Shown: one piece after another, positions 19,501-27,934 of the stretch
Layout of the letters: each line of letters starts with the position of its first letter
Position numbering within the stretch: the stretch's first letter is position 1
Assembly (NCBI GenBank): GCA_016235555.1
Contig: JACRKC010000115.1
Coordinates: 82,033-146,032, forward strand
Direction: 5' to 3'
From: Verrucomicrobiota bacterium
Lineage (GTDB): Bacteria > Verrucomicrobiota > Verrucomicrobiia > Opitutales > Opitutaceae
Length of the DNA: 64,000 nt
Notes under the pieces: model-generated
Seen by the model: the letters and a program-made list of their open reading frames with translations, nothing else
Told to the model about the DNA's origin: nothing
Databases searched by the model: none
Position numbers and translations under genes: made by a program

Positions 19501-19621
19501 GAACGACCTCGAACCCCGCAGGGACTTGAATCGAAATCGGCCGCGGTTGAGCCGCCAAGGCAACGGACGCAATCGCGGCAAGGGCGAGGACCGCGGGCGC
19601 ACGGTGAGACGGAGTTCGCAT
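16553..19621 (-). CDS. PVC-type membrane-bound dehydrogenase with HEAT repeats and C-terminal cytochrome c domain
   Basis: A 1022-residue protein with a Sec signal. Residues about 30-390 form a beta-propeller dehydrogenase domain (FDERGRLFVAENAG, LLEDTDGDGIFDRSTVFAD, MGAAWHEGALYVAS). Residues about 410-800 are HEAT-like helical repeats (DPRMVVRDRALAGLARRGDAA and successors). The C-terminus carries the heme-binding CLTCH at 901-905 and a candidate axial Met near 998 (SLMPAG). This architecture is nearly restricted to Planctomycetota/Verrucomicrobiota and supports the taxonomic call. It probably oxidises a sugar or alcohol in the periplasm and passes electrons to a c-type cytochrome chain. It lies 31 bp after the DegT-like gene. 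Confidence 0.9.
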   Translation of the reverse strand: MRTPSHRAPAVLALAAIASVALAAQPRPISIQVPAGFEVVPVALPPLVTFPMLGTFDERGRLFVAENAGVNLDEKELLAQLPSRITLLEDTDGDGIFDRSTVFADQLAYPMGAAWHEGALYVASIPGIWRLEDRDGDGRAETRTLIATGFRANGNAADIHGPFIHPNGRLYWTNGARGHEVYQNAGGALVSKGMGARIWSCRPDGSDIQVHAGGGMDNPVEVAFNQEGEMFGTANIVLSGPRNDAILHWVHGGVYPRTDRLPILAEFTRTGELLPTVAFLGHVAPAGLALPRTASWGDEYRDNLFHAEFNTRRIMRVPLQRTGSTYRGAAQEFAKTVADGAHFTDVFEDADGSLLVIDTGAWYRRGCPTSVLSRTEITGGIYRIRRSGARPPADPRGNAIAWQANSPESLAALLGDPRMVVRDRALAGLARRGDAAVPALARALERGDYLTRSNAVWSLTRIGSPAAQSAACRALRDSDARIRVAACQSVFITTDRDAAEPLLALLGDEAPAVQREAARALGRLRSPKAVPALAAAAATPRDPILTHALTYALVEIDAPDETQALLSRREPLVRRAALIALDASKGGKLGAAPVFAALRDPEPALRSAALQIAVCHPEWGGAAAEFLAVVAGGPPEPATKEIVARLVAAYLPAPEVRDWLRSSSGTAIDRVVLLDAIAGATEAWDESWRELLVSSLRSSDARCAQAALRAIAAHRQRGFTSALQDVGRDAGRPAALRMTALRLAAGADSEMEAASFDLLLDPFVRGGTADARLQSATVLAGAKLSRAQLLKLIDVMPAAGPVELQQLLGAFQRGPADAELGARLLGQLERSPGRWGVTQQSLNAIFLRFPPPAHENAARMIAEITGQNNAKDSRVTELENLTADGDPARGRAAFLSGAGACLTCHRVGDTGGVLGPDLTHIGRSRTSRDLLEAISFPSAIIARGYEAFQVNTRDGSSLTGTIPRETADSIVVLTADGRENAVPRSAIAKLEPVAMSLMPAGLDRAVEPKVLADLVAFLRSLQ

Positions 19622-19652
19622 GGTGAGGTGGATCGAAGCCGGCTTCCTGCCT

Positions 19653-21014
19653 TCAGGTTTTCCCCAATTTCGCGCGGTGCGCCCAGACTTTCTCGAACGC
19701 CTTCACGTATTGCTCGACGAGCTCCGGCTGCTCGCTGGTGAACACGGGCAACGAGATCGAGGTGCGGTTGGCCTGCTCCGAGCCGGGCAACTCCGGGATC
19801 GTCGGCGCGTGGTGCCACCACTTCGCCTCGGCATACAGCGCCAGCTTGTGTTGCAGCGGGTAGCCGTTGCCGCCGGCGCGGACGCCCTCGGCCTGCAGGG
19901 CCTTCACGCACGCGTCCCGCGACATGCCGGCCCGCGCTTCGTCGAGGAAGAGCATGTTCCAGGCATAATAGATGCGCTTCATGTCCGGCCGGGCGGCTTG
20001 CTCGTAAAGCCCTGGCAAGTGCAGAATGCGGTCGTTGAGCCGGCGGATTTGCGCCGCCGCCCTGGCGTTGCGTTCATCGAGGCCGCGCAACTGGCAACGG
20101 GCGAGGAGGGCGGCCATCGGATGCATGCGGAATTTCAGGCCGAGGCCGGTCCCGTAGTATTTCCGATACGGACTGTCGGCGGGGAACCCCCGCGGCTTGT
20201 CGTAGTGCCCCAGCGTCGAGCCGCGCTCGAAATCCGCGCGTTCCTGATACACGCCCATGCCGCCCTCGATCGCGGGCAGCGGCTTCGTGTTCTGAAAGCT
20301 GAACGCGCCCATGCGGCCCCACGAGCCCACGGGCTTGCCCTGGAGCGAGGCACCGTGCGCCTGGCAGGCGTCCTCCAGCACGATCAGTCCCTTCTCCCTG
20401 GCAAATTCACCGATGCGGTCCATCTCACACGGGAGACCAATCCAGTGCACCGGCAGCAACGCGCTCGTGTTTTTTGTGAGCCGGCGCTTGGCGTCCTCGA
20501 GATCGAAATTCAACGTGCGCGGGTTGATGTCGACGAACACCGGCACGAGCCCGAACATGCGCATCGGCACGATGCTGGCGAAAAACGTGTAGCTCGGCAC
20601 CATGACCTCGCTGCCCGGCGGGAGGTCCAGCGCGAAGAACATCGTCGTCAGCGCGCTCGTGCCGCTGCAATACGCGCGGGCATGGGGCACCTGAAAGTGT
20701 TTCTTCCAGTCGGCCTCCAGCTGATCGATCGGGCCGTAGCCGGGCTCGCGGAGCAGTTTCAGGATTTCCCGCTCCTCGTCCTCCCCGTAGAGCGGCCAGC
20801 GCGTGGCGTGACCGTGCGGGTGCGTGACGGCCTTGGATCCGCCGTGCACGGCCAGCGTTTCCTTTGCGGCCGGAGGTCCTTGATCGGCGCCCGTGGCGGA
20901 TTGATCCGCGAGCAAAAGGCCGGCGACGGCCGTGCCCGTTGACGTGAGAAACCTTCGCCGGGTGTCCCTGGGTTGTAGCTGGCTCGCTTGGGCCGTCGTC
21001 GTTTGAGATTTCAT
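19653..21014 (-). CDS. DegT/DnrJ/EryC1/StrS-family PLP enzyme with Tat leader
   Basis: A 453-residue protein. The N-terminus has TRRRFLTSTGTAVAGLLLA, a twin-arginine leader. The PLP fold is intact: GTSALTTMFFAL near 118-129, VLEDACQAHGA with Asp215 for the pyridine nitrogen, and SFQNTKPLPAIEGGMG with Lys244 as the Schiff-base lysine. DegT enzymes normally aminate keto sugars in the cytoplasm for surface glycans, so a Tat-exported copy inside a degradation locus is unusual. It could act on a keto sugar in the periplasm or have a non-aminotransferase role. It is the first gene after a 295-bp spacer and may have its own promoter. Confidence 0.87.
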   Translation of the reverse strand: MKSQTTTAQASQLQPRDTRRRFLTSTGTAVAGLLLADQSATGADQGPPAAKETLAVHGGSKAVTHPHGHATRWPLYGEDEEREILKLLREPGYGPIDQLEADWKKHFQVPHARAYCSGTSALTTMFFALDLPPGSEVMVPSYTFFASIVPMRMFGLVPVFVDINPRTLNFDLEDAKRRLTKNTSALLPVHWIGLPCEMDRIGEFAREKGLIVLEDACQAHGASLQGKPVGSWGRMGAFSFQNTKPLPAIEGGMGVYQERADFERGSTLGHYDKPRGFPADSPYRKYYGTGLGLKFRMHPMAALLARCQLRGLDERNARAAAQIRRLNDRILHLPGLYEQAARPDMKRIYYAWNMLFLDEARAGMSRDACVKALQAEGVRAGGNGYPLQHKLALYAEAKWWHHAPTIPELPGSEQANRTSISLPVFTSEQPELVEQYVKAFEKVWAHRAKLGKT

Positions 21015-21309
21015 AGGTGCTCCAAGGTGCGCTTGAACCTAGCCAACCATGCCGTCGGCCGGAGCAGCCGACCCTTTGGCCAGCTCGGGGCAGGCAGTGA
21101 GGACGCTGCGATCACGTGATGGTCGCACCACGGCCTCGTGACCCCGGCGGCTCCTTCGGTTCGTGGATTTCGACTGCATGGTTACGGCGTGGTAATCTGG
21201 AGGCTTTCCGCGGCGGAGAACCGGCGGCCAGCCGCCTCACCGCACCCGTTGCGGCGCCGACGGCCGGCATCGAGCCGTGAAGAAAACAACATCTCGTGGC
21301 TGCGGTGCT
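21015..21309. promoter_or_regulatory. Spacer between beta-helix and DegT genes, candidate promoter/operator
   Basis: This 295-bp stretch without a convincing gene breaks the otherwise tight minus-strand block. It holds a perfect 10-bp palindrome ATCACGTGAT at 21111-21120, about 100 bp upstream of the DegT start, and a small GTCGGC/GCCGAC hairpin near 21050-21068. An internal promoter and operator for the downstream genes is plausible, but no consensus -35/-10 pair was identified. Confidence 0.25.
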
Positions 21310-22668
21310 TCACTCTTTGCGCAGGTCCGATACCTCGGCGGCAAACCCCTCGATCCGGTTGTCGCGGCAACGAATGTCGCGGGTGTCGGCCCCGATGCGG
21401 ATGCCGACCCGGGCGAGCGGCCTTCGCGTCTCGCGCAACTCGTTGCCCGAGATCGTGACCGCCTCGACGCCTGCCGTGATGTCGATGGCCACGCCGTTCT
21501 CCGGACCGCTGTCGCTGATGCGGTTTTGCTCGATGCGATTCCGGTGCGGGGCGAAGGCTTTGCTGTCACTGGCAACGGGACGAAAATGAATGCCGGCCAC
21601 GCCACTCCGCCGGACATCGTTGTCGCGAATGAGATTGTCCGAGTCGCGGTGCCCGATCGTCATCCCGTAGGAGCAGTCTTCGATCGCGTTTTGCTCGATG
21701 AGCCCATGCTGGGCGCCCCAGCAGAAATAGACCCCCTGGCGGCTGCGCTGGACCCGGTTCCCCCGCAGGATCGAGCGTTGCGAACCGGAGCCCGGGTGCA
21801 GGCCGAACCGGGCGCCGTCGTGCAGGACGCACTGCTCCACGCGCACATCGTGCGAGATGCCCCAGACGATGCCGTCGCAGTAGAAATTGCGCACGGTCAC
21901 CTCACGCACGGTGATGCGGTTGCAGCCGTCCAGCCGGATGCTGCCGTCGTCGAACTTGCCGCGATCGACCATTGCGTTGCGCGTCTTGTTGCCGTCGATG
22001 GTGAGGTTCTCGACGACGACATCCGCGACGTGTGTGCCCTGCAGAAGGGCGAAGTTGGTGGCGATGGCGGGATCTCCCGCGAGGTGAAACCGCTCCTCCA
22101 GGCGGCGATCCAGTTTGAAACGGTGGCCGGAGGCGGCCACCAGCGTCCGTTGAATGATGCTGGTGCCCCGGCCGAAGGGATCCTTGGCGACCAGCCGGAC
22201 GCCATCGCCAACCTGGAAGCCGCCGGGGTCGGCCAGCGTGACCTCCTGATCCCAGTGATCGCCATCGACGGTCAGTTTGGTGGCGACGGACGGTTCCTTG
22301 ATGAGCACCGAATCCGCCCCGCTCCCCTGCAGCCGGACGCGCGATTGCAGGAAGACCGAATTGCGCAGGCGGTAGATGCCCGGCAGGATTCGCACGGTGC
22401 CGCCGCCCAGCCGCGCCACGTAATCGACCGCAGCCTGAATCACTCGATCGGTGGTGCCGGCGAAATCGGACTGCCCGGGACCGACGGTGATGGTCAGGCG
22501 TTCGCGCCAGTCCGGCTCGACGGGATCGCCGGAGATTGCCCGCGGGTTTGTGTTCCTGGGCGTTTCGTCTGCCCCGGCAAATCTCGCACTCAACACGCCG
22601 GCGGCGAGACCGCTGGCAGTCCGCAGGAATTGTCGGCGTCGGATTCTGTGCAGGGTGAACGGTGACAT
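21310..22668 (-). CDS. Secreted right-handed parallel beta-helix protein (pectate-lyase-like fold)
   Basis: A 452-residue protein with a Tat-like leader (RIRRRQFLRTASGLAAGVL). The middle and C-terminal parts show successive beta-helix coils: ENLTIDGNKT, ITVREVTVRNFYCDG, VRVEQCVLHDGARFG, LIEQNAIEDCSYGM, NLIRDNDVRRSGV, NRIEQNRISDSGPENG, ISGNELRETRR. The N-terminal DFAGTTDRVIQAAVDYVARLGGGTVRI resembles the phage-tail/pectate-lyase entry segment. The fold occurs in pectin lyases, GH28 and epimerases; I cannot assign catalytic residues. It lies 91 bp downstream of the TonB receptor gene, so the product probably processes the same polysaccharide. Confidence 0.8.
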   Translation of the reverse strand: MSPFTLHRIRRRQFLRTASGLAAGVLSARFAGADETPRNTNPRAISGDPVEPDWRERLTITVGPGQSDFAGTTDRVIQAAVDYVARLGGGTVRILPGIYRLRNSVFLQSRVRLQGSGADSVLIKEPSVATKLTVDGDHWDQEVTLADPGGFQVGDGVRLVAKDPFGRGTSIIQRTLVAASGHRFKLDRRLEERFHLAGDPAIATNFALLQGTHVADVVVENLTIDGNKTRNAMVDRGKFDDGSIRLDGCNRITVREVTVRNFYCDGIVWGISHDVRVEQCVLHDGARFGLHPGSGSQRSILRGNRVQRSRQGVYFCWGAQHGLIEQNAIEDCSYGMTIGHRDSDNLIRDNDVRRSGVAGIHFRPVASDSKAFAPHRNRIEQNRISDSGPENGVAIDITAGVEAVTISGNELRETRRPLARVGIRIGADTRDIRCRDNRIEGFAAEVSDLRKE

Positions 22669-22759
22669 GGTTGGCGGGCTTCGATCTTGGAAAGCGACGG
22701 CGGAGTGGCGGCGAAGCAGTGGACCGAGCGATTGCCGCGGTCCACTGCCCGAGCGGCGA

Positions 22760-25585
22760 TCAGAACGAAAGACGGGACGACAGGGTCCAGACGCGCGGGT
22801 CGCGCACGGCGATCCGCTTGACCAGGGAGAACGGGCCGAGCGCGGCGTTGTTGTTGTAGCGGATGATCCGCGGGTCCGTCTCGTCGAAGAGATTCGAGAC
22901 GTTCAGCTGCGTGCTCAGCCGCATCCGGTCGGTCACACGCCGCTCGTAGCCCAGGAGCAACGAGGCCTGGCCGACCGGCGGGGCGTATTGCAGCTCCTTC
23001 GTAACGAGGGTCTGCCCCACCAGCATCTTTCCTGCATAGGTGTAGCCGCCGCCGACAAACGCGCCTTTCAGGAAGCCCTGCTTGAACGAATAGCGCGCGA
23101 AGAAATTCGCCTTGTATTTGGAGTTTCCGACGAGCCCGATCCCTTCGCCGGAACGAACTTCGGCGATGTTGTCGTCTTCCGCCGCGATGGTCGTCCCGAT
23201 CGTCTCGGCGCCGACGCCGGTCTGGATGTCCTGGGGATACTTCAAATAAAACGCCTTTTGCTCCGCCCACCAGGTGACGACGTCGGGGATGATGGTCGAG
23301 TAAACCCCATCGGTGTAGGAAAAGTTCGCGCTCAACCGCCAGTTGCCGGGACTGGCCGTCAGCGAGGCCTCGTAGCCGTCCGCACTCTTGTCCCGGGATG
23401 TCCCGGTGGCGGTGGTATATCGAGCGTCTAATTCGGCCCGCGTGATCTGGTTATTGTTCAACAGCGCAACGAGAATCCGATCCTGCGCCGTGTTGTGCGT
23501 GCCGGCGCCGCTGAACAGTTCCCCGATCGAGGACGTGGAATAGCGCACGAGGCTCGCATGGAGTTTTCCCTGCAACAGGCTGAGCGTCACCCCGTAGTCC
23601 TTCCCGGTGCCTTTCGACGCCGGGCCGGAGACGGGCTTGCCCGCGACCGACCCGTAGATCCGGACGCCGGAATTGATCGTGCTGCTGTTGTTCGCCTGGT
23701 TGTATTTGAACGAGACGTTCGGCAGCGCATGCCATACGGCGCTGAAGGTGCGCGTCTGGGGCTGGGAGATCGAGCGGACGACGGTGGTCGCAGACGATCG
23801 CAGGACGTTGGTCACCGGGTCCCGCTCTTGCGCATGGTCCTCCACGTCGAACCGGTCCTTGCGGTAGCCGGTGCCGGCGACGAGCCGGCCGTTGAACCAA
23901 TACCCCTGCAGCATGCCCATCGCATTCGACCCTTTGGTCGGGTCGAAGCCTTCCTGATTATAGACGACCCAGGAGGAGCTGAACGTCCGGCCCGAAATCG
24001 GATCGGTCACATTCCTGAGCAGGCCGGTCTCGCTGGGACTGTTGACATAATAGCTGCCCCAGGCGCCTTCGGTCACGTAGGTGCGGCGGTAAACAAAGTT
24101 GTTCTCAGGACTATTGTTGAAGGGCCGGCCATCGAAGGACTCCCAGGACGGCCAGGAGCCGGGATCTTGTTTTTCAAATTCACCGAAAACCCCGCCGCGA
24201 TACCGGCCCCACTTGCCGGCATCGACCTCGTGGGAAATCGACAACCGCGCGGAATCGGTGCGACTGGCGGAATCCCACTTCCGCCAGTAAGTCTCCATAT
24301 ACAGCCGCCCCGCGTAGGGATTGACGCCCAAGGTCCCCGGCAGGGTCGTGTTGGGGTCGGCATAGAGCTGGTGCGAAAAGACCGGATCCATGCTCGTGAA
24401 GCGCCGGTCCTGACGATTGACCCCGATCTCGACGAACGTCTTCCGGCCCAACTGGGCGGTGACGATACCGGACAGACTGCTGTAGGGGTTGGTGCGGACC
24501 TGTCCGGGACCACCGCTGTTCACTGAAAAGGAGATCAGCTTGCGGTCCATGAGCGGGTAGCCGACACCGATGCCGCCGACACCAACGGTGGCGATCTGGC
24601 CCCCCATGTGGATCAGTTGATTGGAATTGGAGACATAGCGCAGGGTGGAGAGGTTGCCCGACGTGAGGCGCGAGCCCAATCCCGCGAAGGCGGTGTTGGG
24701 GGCGGTCGAGGAGAAGAGTGGCCGGCCGGCGTTATGCCACCTGCTCATGGAATCGAAGATGCCGGTCAAACGGCCGGAATTGGCCTCCACTTCGCCCTTC
24801 TCGTATTCGAACCGTGTCGTCAGCCAGGATGTGACTTCGTATTTGGCCGCGAGGTGCGCCCGGCGGCTTTCGGAATACCGGTAGGGCTGGAAGTAACGGG
24901 TGTTGTTGACCACGGCATTGAAGCGGACGGCGGCCTTGTCCCCGAGCGGCTGGTTCGCGTCGAGGGTCGCCCGCCACGAGCCGTAGCTCCCGCCCGAGAG
25001 CGCGAGCTCGCGCGTGTTGCGCTTCAACATCGCCTGCTTGGTGGCGACATTGATGATGCCGCCGGCGTTGCCGATGCCGAACAGGACGGAATTCGGCCCG
25101 CGGGCGTCCTCGACGCGCCCGACATTGTAGGTGTCGGTCGCGTTGAACCATTTGAAATAATTGCGGGCGATGTCGACCGGCAGGCCGCGCACGCGGTTGG
25201 AGCCGACGGCGGTGCCCATGACGGAATTGCCCGACGACGCGTCGCCAAAACTGCCCGCGTCGTCCAAGTCGGGCTGGAAGTTGTTTCCGAAGGCCAGCAC
25301 CTCCTTCAGATCGGTGGCGTTGATGTCCTTGATGAACTCCTCCGTGAACACCGAGATCGACGCCGCGACGTCCTTCAGGGACGTGTTCAGGCGACTGCCA
25401 GCCATGGTGTCGACGGCCTGATAGCCCACGTCGTTGTTGCTGGTGACTTCGAACGGGCTGAGGCGGATGATCGAGTCTTCCTTGGCCGGGGCCGGGGACG
25501 CCGGCCGGCTGACAGACTGAGCGAACACGGACGTGACCGCGGCGAGCGCGGCGAAAATCCGGATGAGCATTCGGTTTGTTTTCAT
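22760..25585 (-). CDS. TonB-dependent outer-membrane receptor, Opitutaceae type
   Basis: The start is the ATG at 25585 (MKTNRMLIRIFAALAAVTSVFAQS, a Sec signal), giving 941 residues; an upstream GTG at 25618 is less likely. The plug domain begins with IIRLSPFEVTSNNDVGYQAVDTMAGSRLN, seen in the large TonB-receptor family of Opitutaceae, followed by DVAASISVFTEEFIKDI and NSVLFGIGNAGGIINVATKQA. The remainder is a 22-strand-type barrel ending with the C-terminal Phe (TLSSRLSF). No SusD-like lipoprotein is next to it, as usual for this phylum. It is the first gene of the minus-strand block and probably imports the oligosaccharide released by the downstream enzymes. Confidence 0.93.
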   Translation of the reverse strand: MKTNRMLIRIFAALAAVTSVFAQSVSRPASPAPAKEDSIIRLSPFEVTSNNDVGYQAVDTMAGSRLNTSLKDVAASISVFTEEFIKDINATDLKEVLAFGNNFQPDLDDAGSFGDASSGNSVMGTAVGSNRVRGLPVDIARNYFKWFNATDTYNVGRVEDARGPNSVLFGIGNAGGIINVATKQAMLKRNTRELALSGGSYGSWRATLDANQPLGDKAAVRFNAVVNNTRYFQPYRYSESRRAHLAAKYEVTSWLTTRFEYEKGEVEANSGRLTGIFDSMSRWHNAGRPLFSSTAPNTAFAGLGSRLTSGNLSTLRYVSNSNQLIHMGGQIATVGVGGIGVGYPLMDRKLISFSVNSGGPGQVRTNPYSSLSGIVTAQLGRKTFVEIGVNRQDRRFTSMDPVFSHQLYADPNTTLPGTLGVNPYAGRLYMETYWRKWDSASRTDSARLSISHEVDAGKWGRYRGGVFGEFEKQDPGSWPSWESFDGRPFNNSPENNFVYRRTYVTEGAWGSYYVNSPSETGLLRNVTDPISGRTFSSSWVVYNQEGFDPTKGSNAMGMLQGYWFNGRLVAGTGYRKDRFDVEDHAQERDPVTNVLRSSATTVVRSISQPQTRTFSAVWHALPNVSFKYNQANNSSTINSGVRIYGSVAGKPVSGPASKGTGKDYGVTLSLLQGKLHASLVRYSTSSIGELFSGAGTHNTAQDRILVALLNNNQITRAELDARYTTATGTSRDKSADGYEASLTASPGNWRLSANFSYTDGVYSTIIPDVVTWWAEQKAFYLKYPQDIQTGVGAETIGTTIAAEDDNIAEVRSGEGIGLVGNSKYKANFFARYSFKQGFLKGAFVGGGYTYAGKMLVGQTLVTKELQYAPPVGQASLLLGYERRVTDRMRLSTQLNVSNLFDETDPRIIRYNNNAALGPFSLVKRIAVRDPRVWTLSSRLSF

Positions 25586-26043
25586 GGGTTCCGGGGGGTG
25601 TCTATTTTCGGGGTTCACTTTTTTTGCGCCCGGTCACGGGGCGGCAAAACGTGGAGGAGAAAGTTTCCGTGCGGCGGACGACAGACGCGCCGCTCTTCTG
25701 ATCCGGGAGGGAAAGGGGAATGGGGTCTGCACGATGCTTGGGTCGTGATCACAAGTGGCGCGACTCACGGGTGGGGATGGCAAAGCGTCGGCCCGCGTCC
25801 GGCCGCAGTCCAGCGCGGCGATGTTGCCGCGGTGCGCTTTTGTTTCGCCGCCGAGCAGGAGGCCGATCGGGCCTCCCCGTGCGATTGCCCGCCCCGCGCG
25901 CGTGGTGGAGATGAGGACTTGACGAAATCCTTCGCGGGGGTCGAAGAATGCCGTAACAGTTTTGGCCTCACGCGGTGTCCACCTCTGATGGCGCGCCACG
26001 CACCGTCGCACCGCGATCCGGCGAAACCCAGACGCTCGCTGCC
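25586..26043. promoter_or_regulatory. Divergent intergenic region between TonB receptor and CehA-like genes
   Basis: A 458-bp stretch with no gene I can support. It must hold the promoter of the minus-strand block and that of the plus-strand CehA-like gene. A palindromic GTGATCAC lies at 25745-25752, about 160 bp upstream of the receptor start. No reliable -10/-35 elements, riboswitch or terminator was recognised. Confidence 0.35.
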
Positions 26044-27855
26044 ATGAACACGACCCGACTCAAGGGGCCAACGCTCCCCGGCCTCACCGGATTTTTCACC
26101 CTCGGGGCGATTCTCGCGGGCGTGCCGCTTTCAGCCCATCCGAACCACGTCTTCGCGCAGGCCGTCCCGCCGGTGCAGGAAAGCCGCGCATCGTCCGGCA
26201 GCGCGGCGACGGCGGCGCCGGCGCCGCTCCGGGCCGACGCCCGGCTGACGGTGACCATCGTCGATGCGGCCACCGGCCAGCCAACACCGGTGCGGGTGAG
26301 AATCACCGACGAACGGGGCCGGCCGCTGGGTCCGCCGGGGCTTGCCATCACGCGAAACGCCCCGGCCGCCACCGAAGCGCGCCTGGCCGTTCCCGGCACG
26401 GTGCCGGGCCTGCCCAAGGAGGCGATCGCCGTGATGTATGGAGAAAACGATTCCGCCCAGGGCTACGGATTTCAGGTCAACGGCGCGTTCTATGTCGGCG
26501 GCGCCTTCGATCTGCCCCTGCCGGCGGGACGCTTCACCGTCACGCTCACGAAAGGCTACGAATACGTGCGCCTCGTCGAGGCCCTGGACGTCAAACCGGG
26601 CGATCGGCTGACCCGCCGCTACGAAATGCAGCGCTGGGCGGACCAGCCGGCGCGCGGCTGGTATTCGGCCGACGATCACATCCACCTGCGGCGCTCACCG
26701 CGGGAGAATCCGCTGATCCTCGGCTGGATCGCCGCGGAGGACATCCATGTCGGCGTCCTGCTGCAAATGGGGGATTTCTGGACGACCTACTTTTCCCAAT
26801 ACGCCTGGGGCCGGCCGGGCGTGTTCCAGGATGGCCGGCACCTGCTGACGTCGGGCCAGGAGGAGCCGCGCACGCACGAGCTGGGTCACACGATTTCACT
26901 CGGGGCGAACCAGTTTGTGCGGTTCCCGGATGACTACTATGCCTACGACAAGTCCTTCGATCGGGTGCATGCGTTGAATGGGGTGTCCGGCTACGCGCAC
27001 CAAGCCGTGTCGTTTCACGGCTATCGCGGCCTGGCGCTTGATGCCCTCGGCGGGAAGATCGATTTCCTCGAGGTGATGCAGTTCTGCGTGCCGCCCGGCC
27101 CGCTCGCCGTGGAGAATTACTATCGCTTCCTCGATCTGGGCTGCCGGCTGACCGCGCTGGGCGGCTCCGACTTTCCCTGGTGCGGCCGCGGCCGGCGCGC
27201 GGGCGAGGAACAGGTCGGCCCGCAGATCGGCGACGCACGGTTCTACACCTACGTCGGCGGCGAACTGAATTACGAGAGCTGGCTCGGCGGCGTGAAGGCG
27301 GGGCATACGTTCGTCACCACCGGGCCGATGCTGGAGTTCGAGGTCGATGGCCTCAAGCCGGGTTCGACCCTGGACGTGAAGCCGGGCGCGCGGCTGCGGA
27401 TCGTGGCGAAAGCGCAGGGGCATCCGGAACAGGTGCCGCTCCAGCGGCTGCAGATCATCGGGCACGGAAACGTCCTGCGCGAAAGCACACCCGGCCCCGG
27501 CGGCCAGACCGCTGGCCAGCTTTCAGCGGAAATGGAATTGCCGGTGGAGCACGGGATCTGGATCGCGGCCCGCGTCGATGCCGGCCCCTCGCAGATGGCG
27601 CATACGACGCCGGTCTATGTCACCGTGAACGGCGGCGGATTTCACAACCCCGCGAAGCTGGCAGAGCATGTCGCAGTGACGAAGAAACACCTGGCGGAAC
27701 TGCGCGGTCAGTTCGTGCCCGCTGAAATGCAGGAGAATCGCGCGGCCCTGCGCACCACACCCGCGCCTTGGCGATATCCGGGCGCGAGTGAGCGGCTCGA
27801 GCAGCGGATTCGGGAGACGGAGAAAAAACTGGACGCGTTGCAGGCGCGCCATTGA
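26044..27855 (+). CDS. CehA/McbA-family (PHP-like) metallohydrolase, secreted
   Basis: The ATG at 26044 gives 603 residues starting at a signal peptide (GFFTLGAILAGVPLSAHP); the frame is open further upstream but without a leader. A carboxypeptidase-regulatory-like beta domain comes first (LTVTIVDAATGQPTPVRVRITDERG). The PHP-type metal site follows: GWYSADDHIHLRR with the H-x-H pair, GGSDFPWCGRG, and HTFVTTGPMLEFEVDG. A predicted helical tail (ERLEQRIRETEKKLDALQ) ends the protein. Named members hydrolyse carbaryl and similar esters, but Verrucomicrobiota copies sit in glycan loci with unknown substrates. It is divergent from the TonB receptor and convergent with the candidate lactonase gene. 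Confidence 0.82.
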   Translation: MNTTRLKGPTLPGLTGFFTLGAILAGVPLSAHPNHVFAQAVPPVQESRASSGSAATAAPAPLRADARLTVTIVDAATGQPTPVRVRITDERGRPLGPPGLAITRNAPAATEARLAVPGTVPGLPKEAIAVMYGENDSAQGYGFQVNGAFYVGGAFDLPLPAGRFTVTLTKGYEYVRLVEALDVKPGDRLTRRYEMQRWADQPARGWYSADDHIHLRRSPRENPLILGWIAAEDIHVGVLLQMGDFWTTYFSQYAWGRPGVFQDGRHLLTSGQEEPRTHELGHTISLGANQFVRFPDDYYAYDKSFDRVHALNGVSGYAHQAVSFHGYRGLALDALGGKIDFLEVMQFCVPPGPLAVENYYRFLDLGCRLTALGGSDFPWCGRGRRAGEEQVGPQIGDARFYTYVGGELNYESWLGGVKAGHTFVTTGPMLEFEVDGLKPGSTLDVKPGARLRIVAKAQGHPEQVPLQRLQIIGHGNVLRESTPGPGGQTAGQLSAEMELPVEHGIWIAARVDAGPSQMAHTTPVYVTVNGGGFHNPAKLAEHVAVTKKHLAELRGQFVPAEMQENRAALRTTPAPWRYPGASERLEQRIRETEKKLDALQARH

Positions 27856-27934
27856 TCGCGCCGCACGATTGATCGAGAGCGCTGAACCCCGGGGCGGGCG
27901 CGTCTTCTTGATCGGTGCGCTTTCGCCGCCGCGT

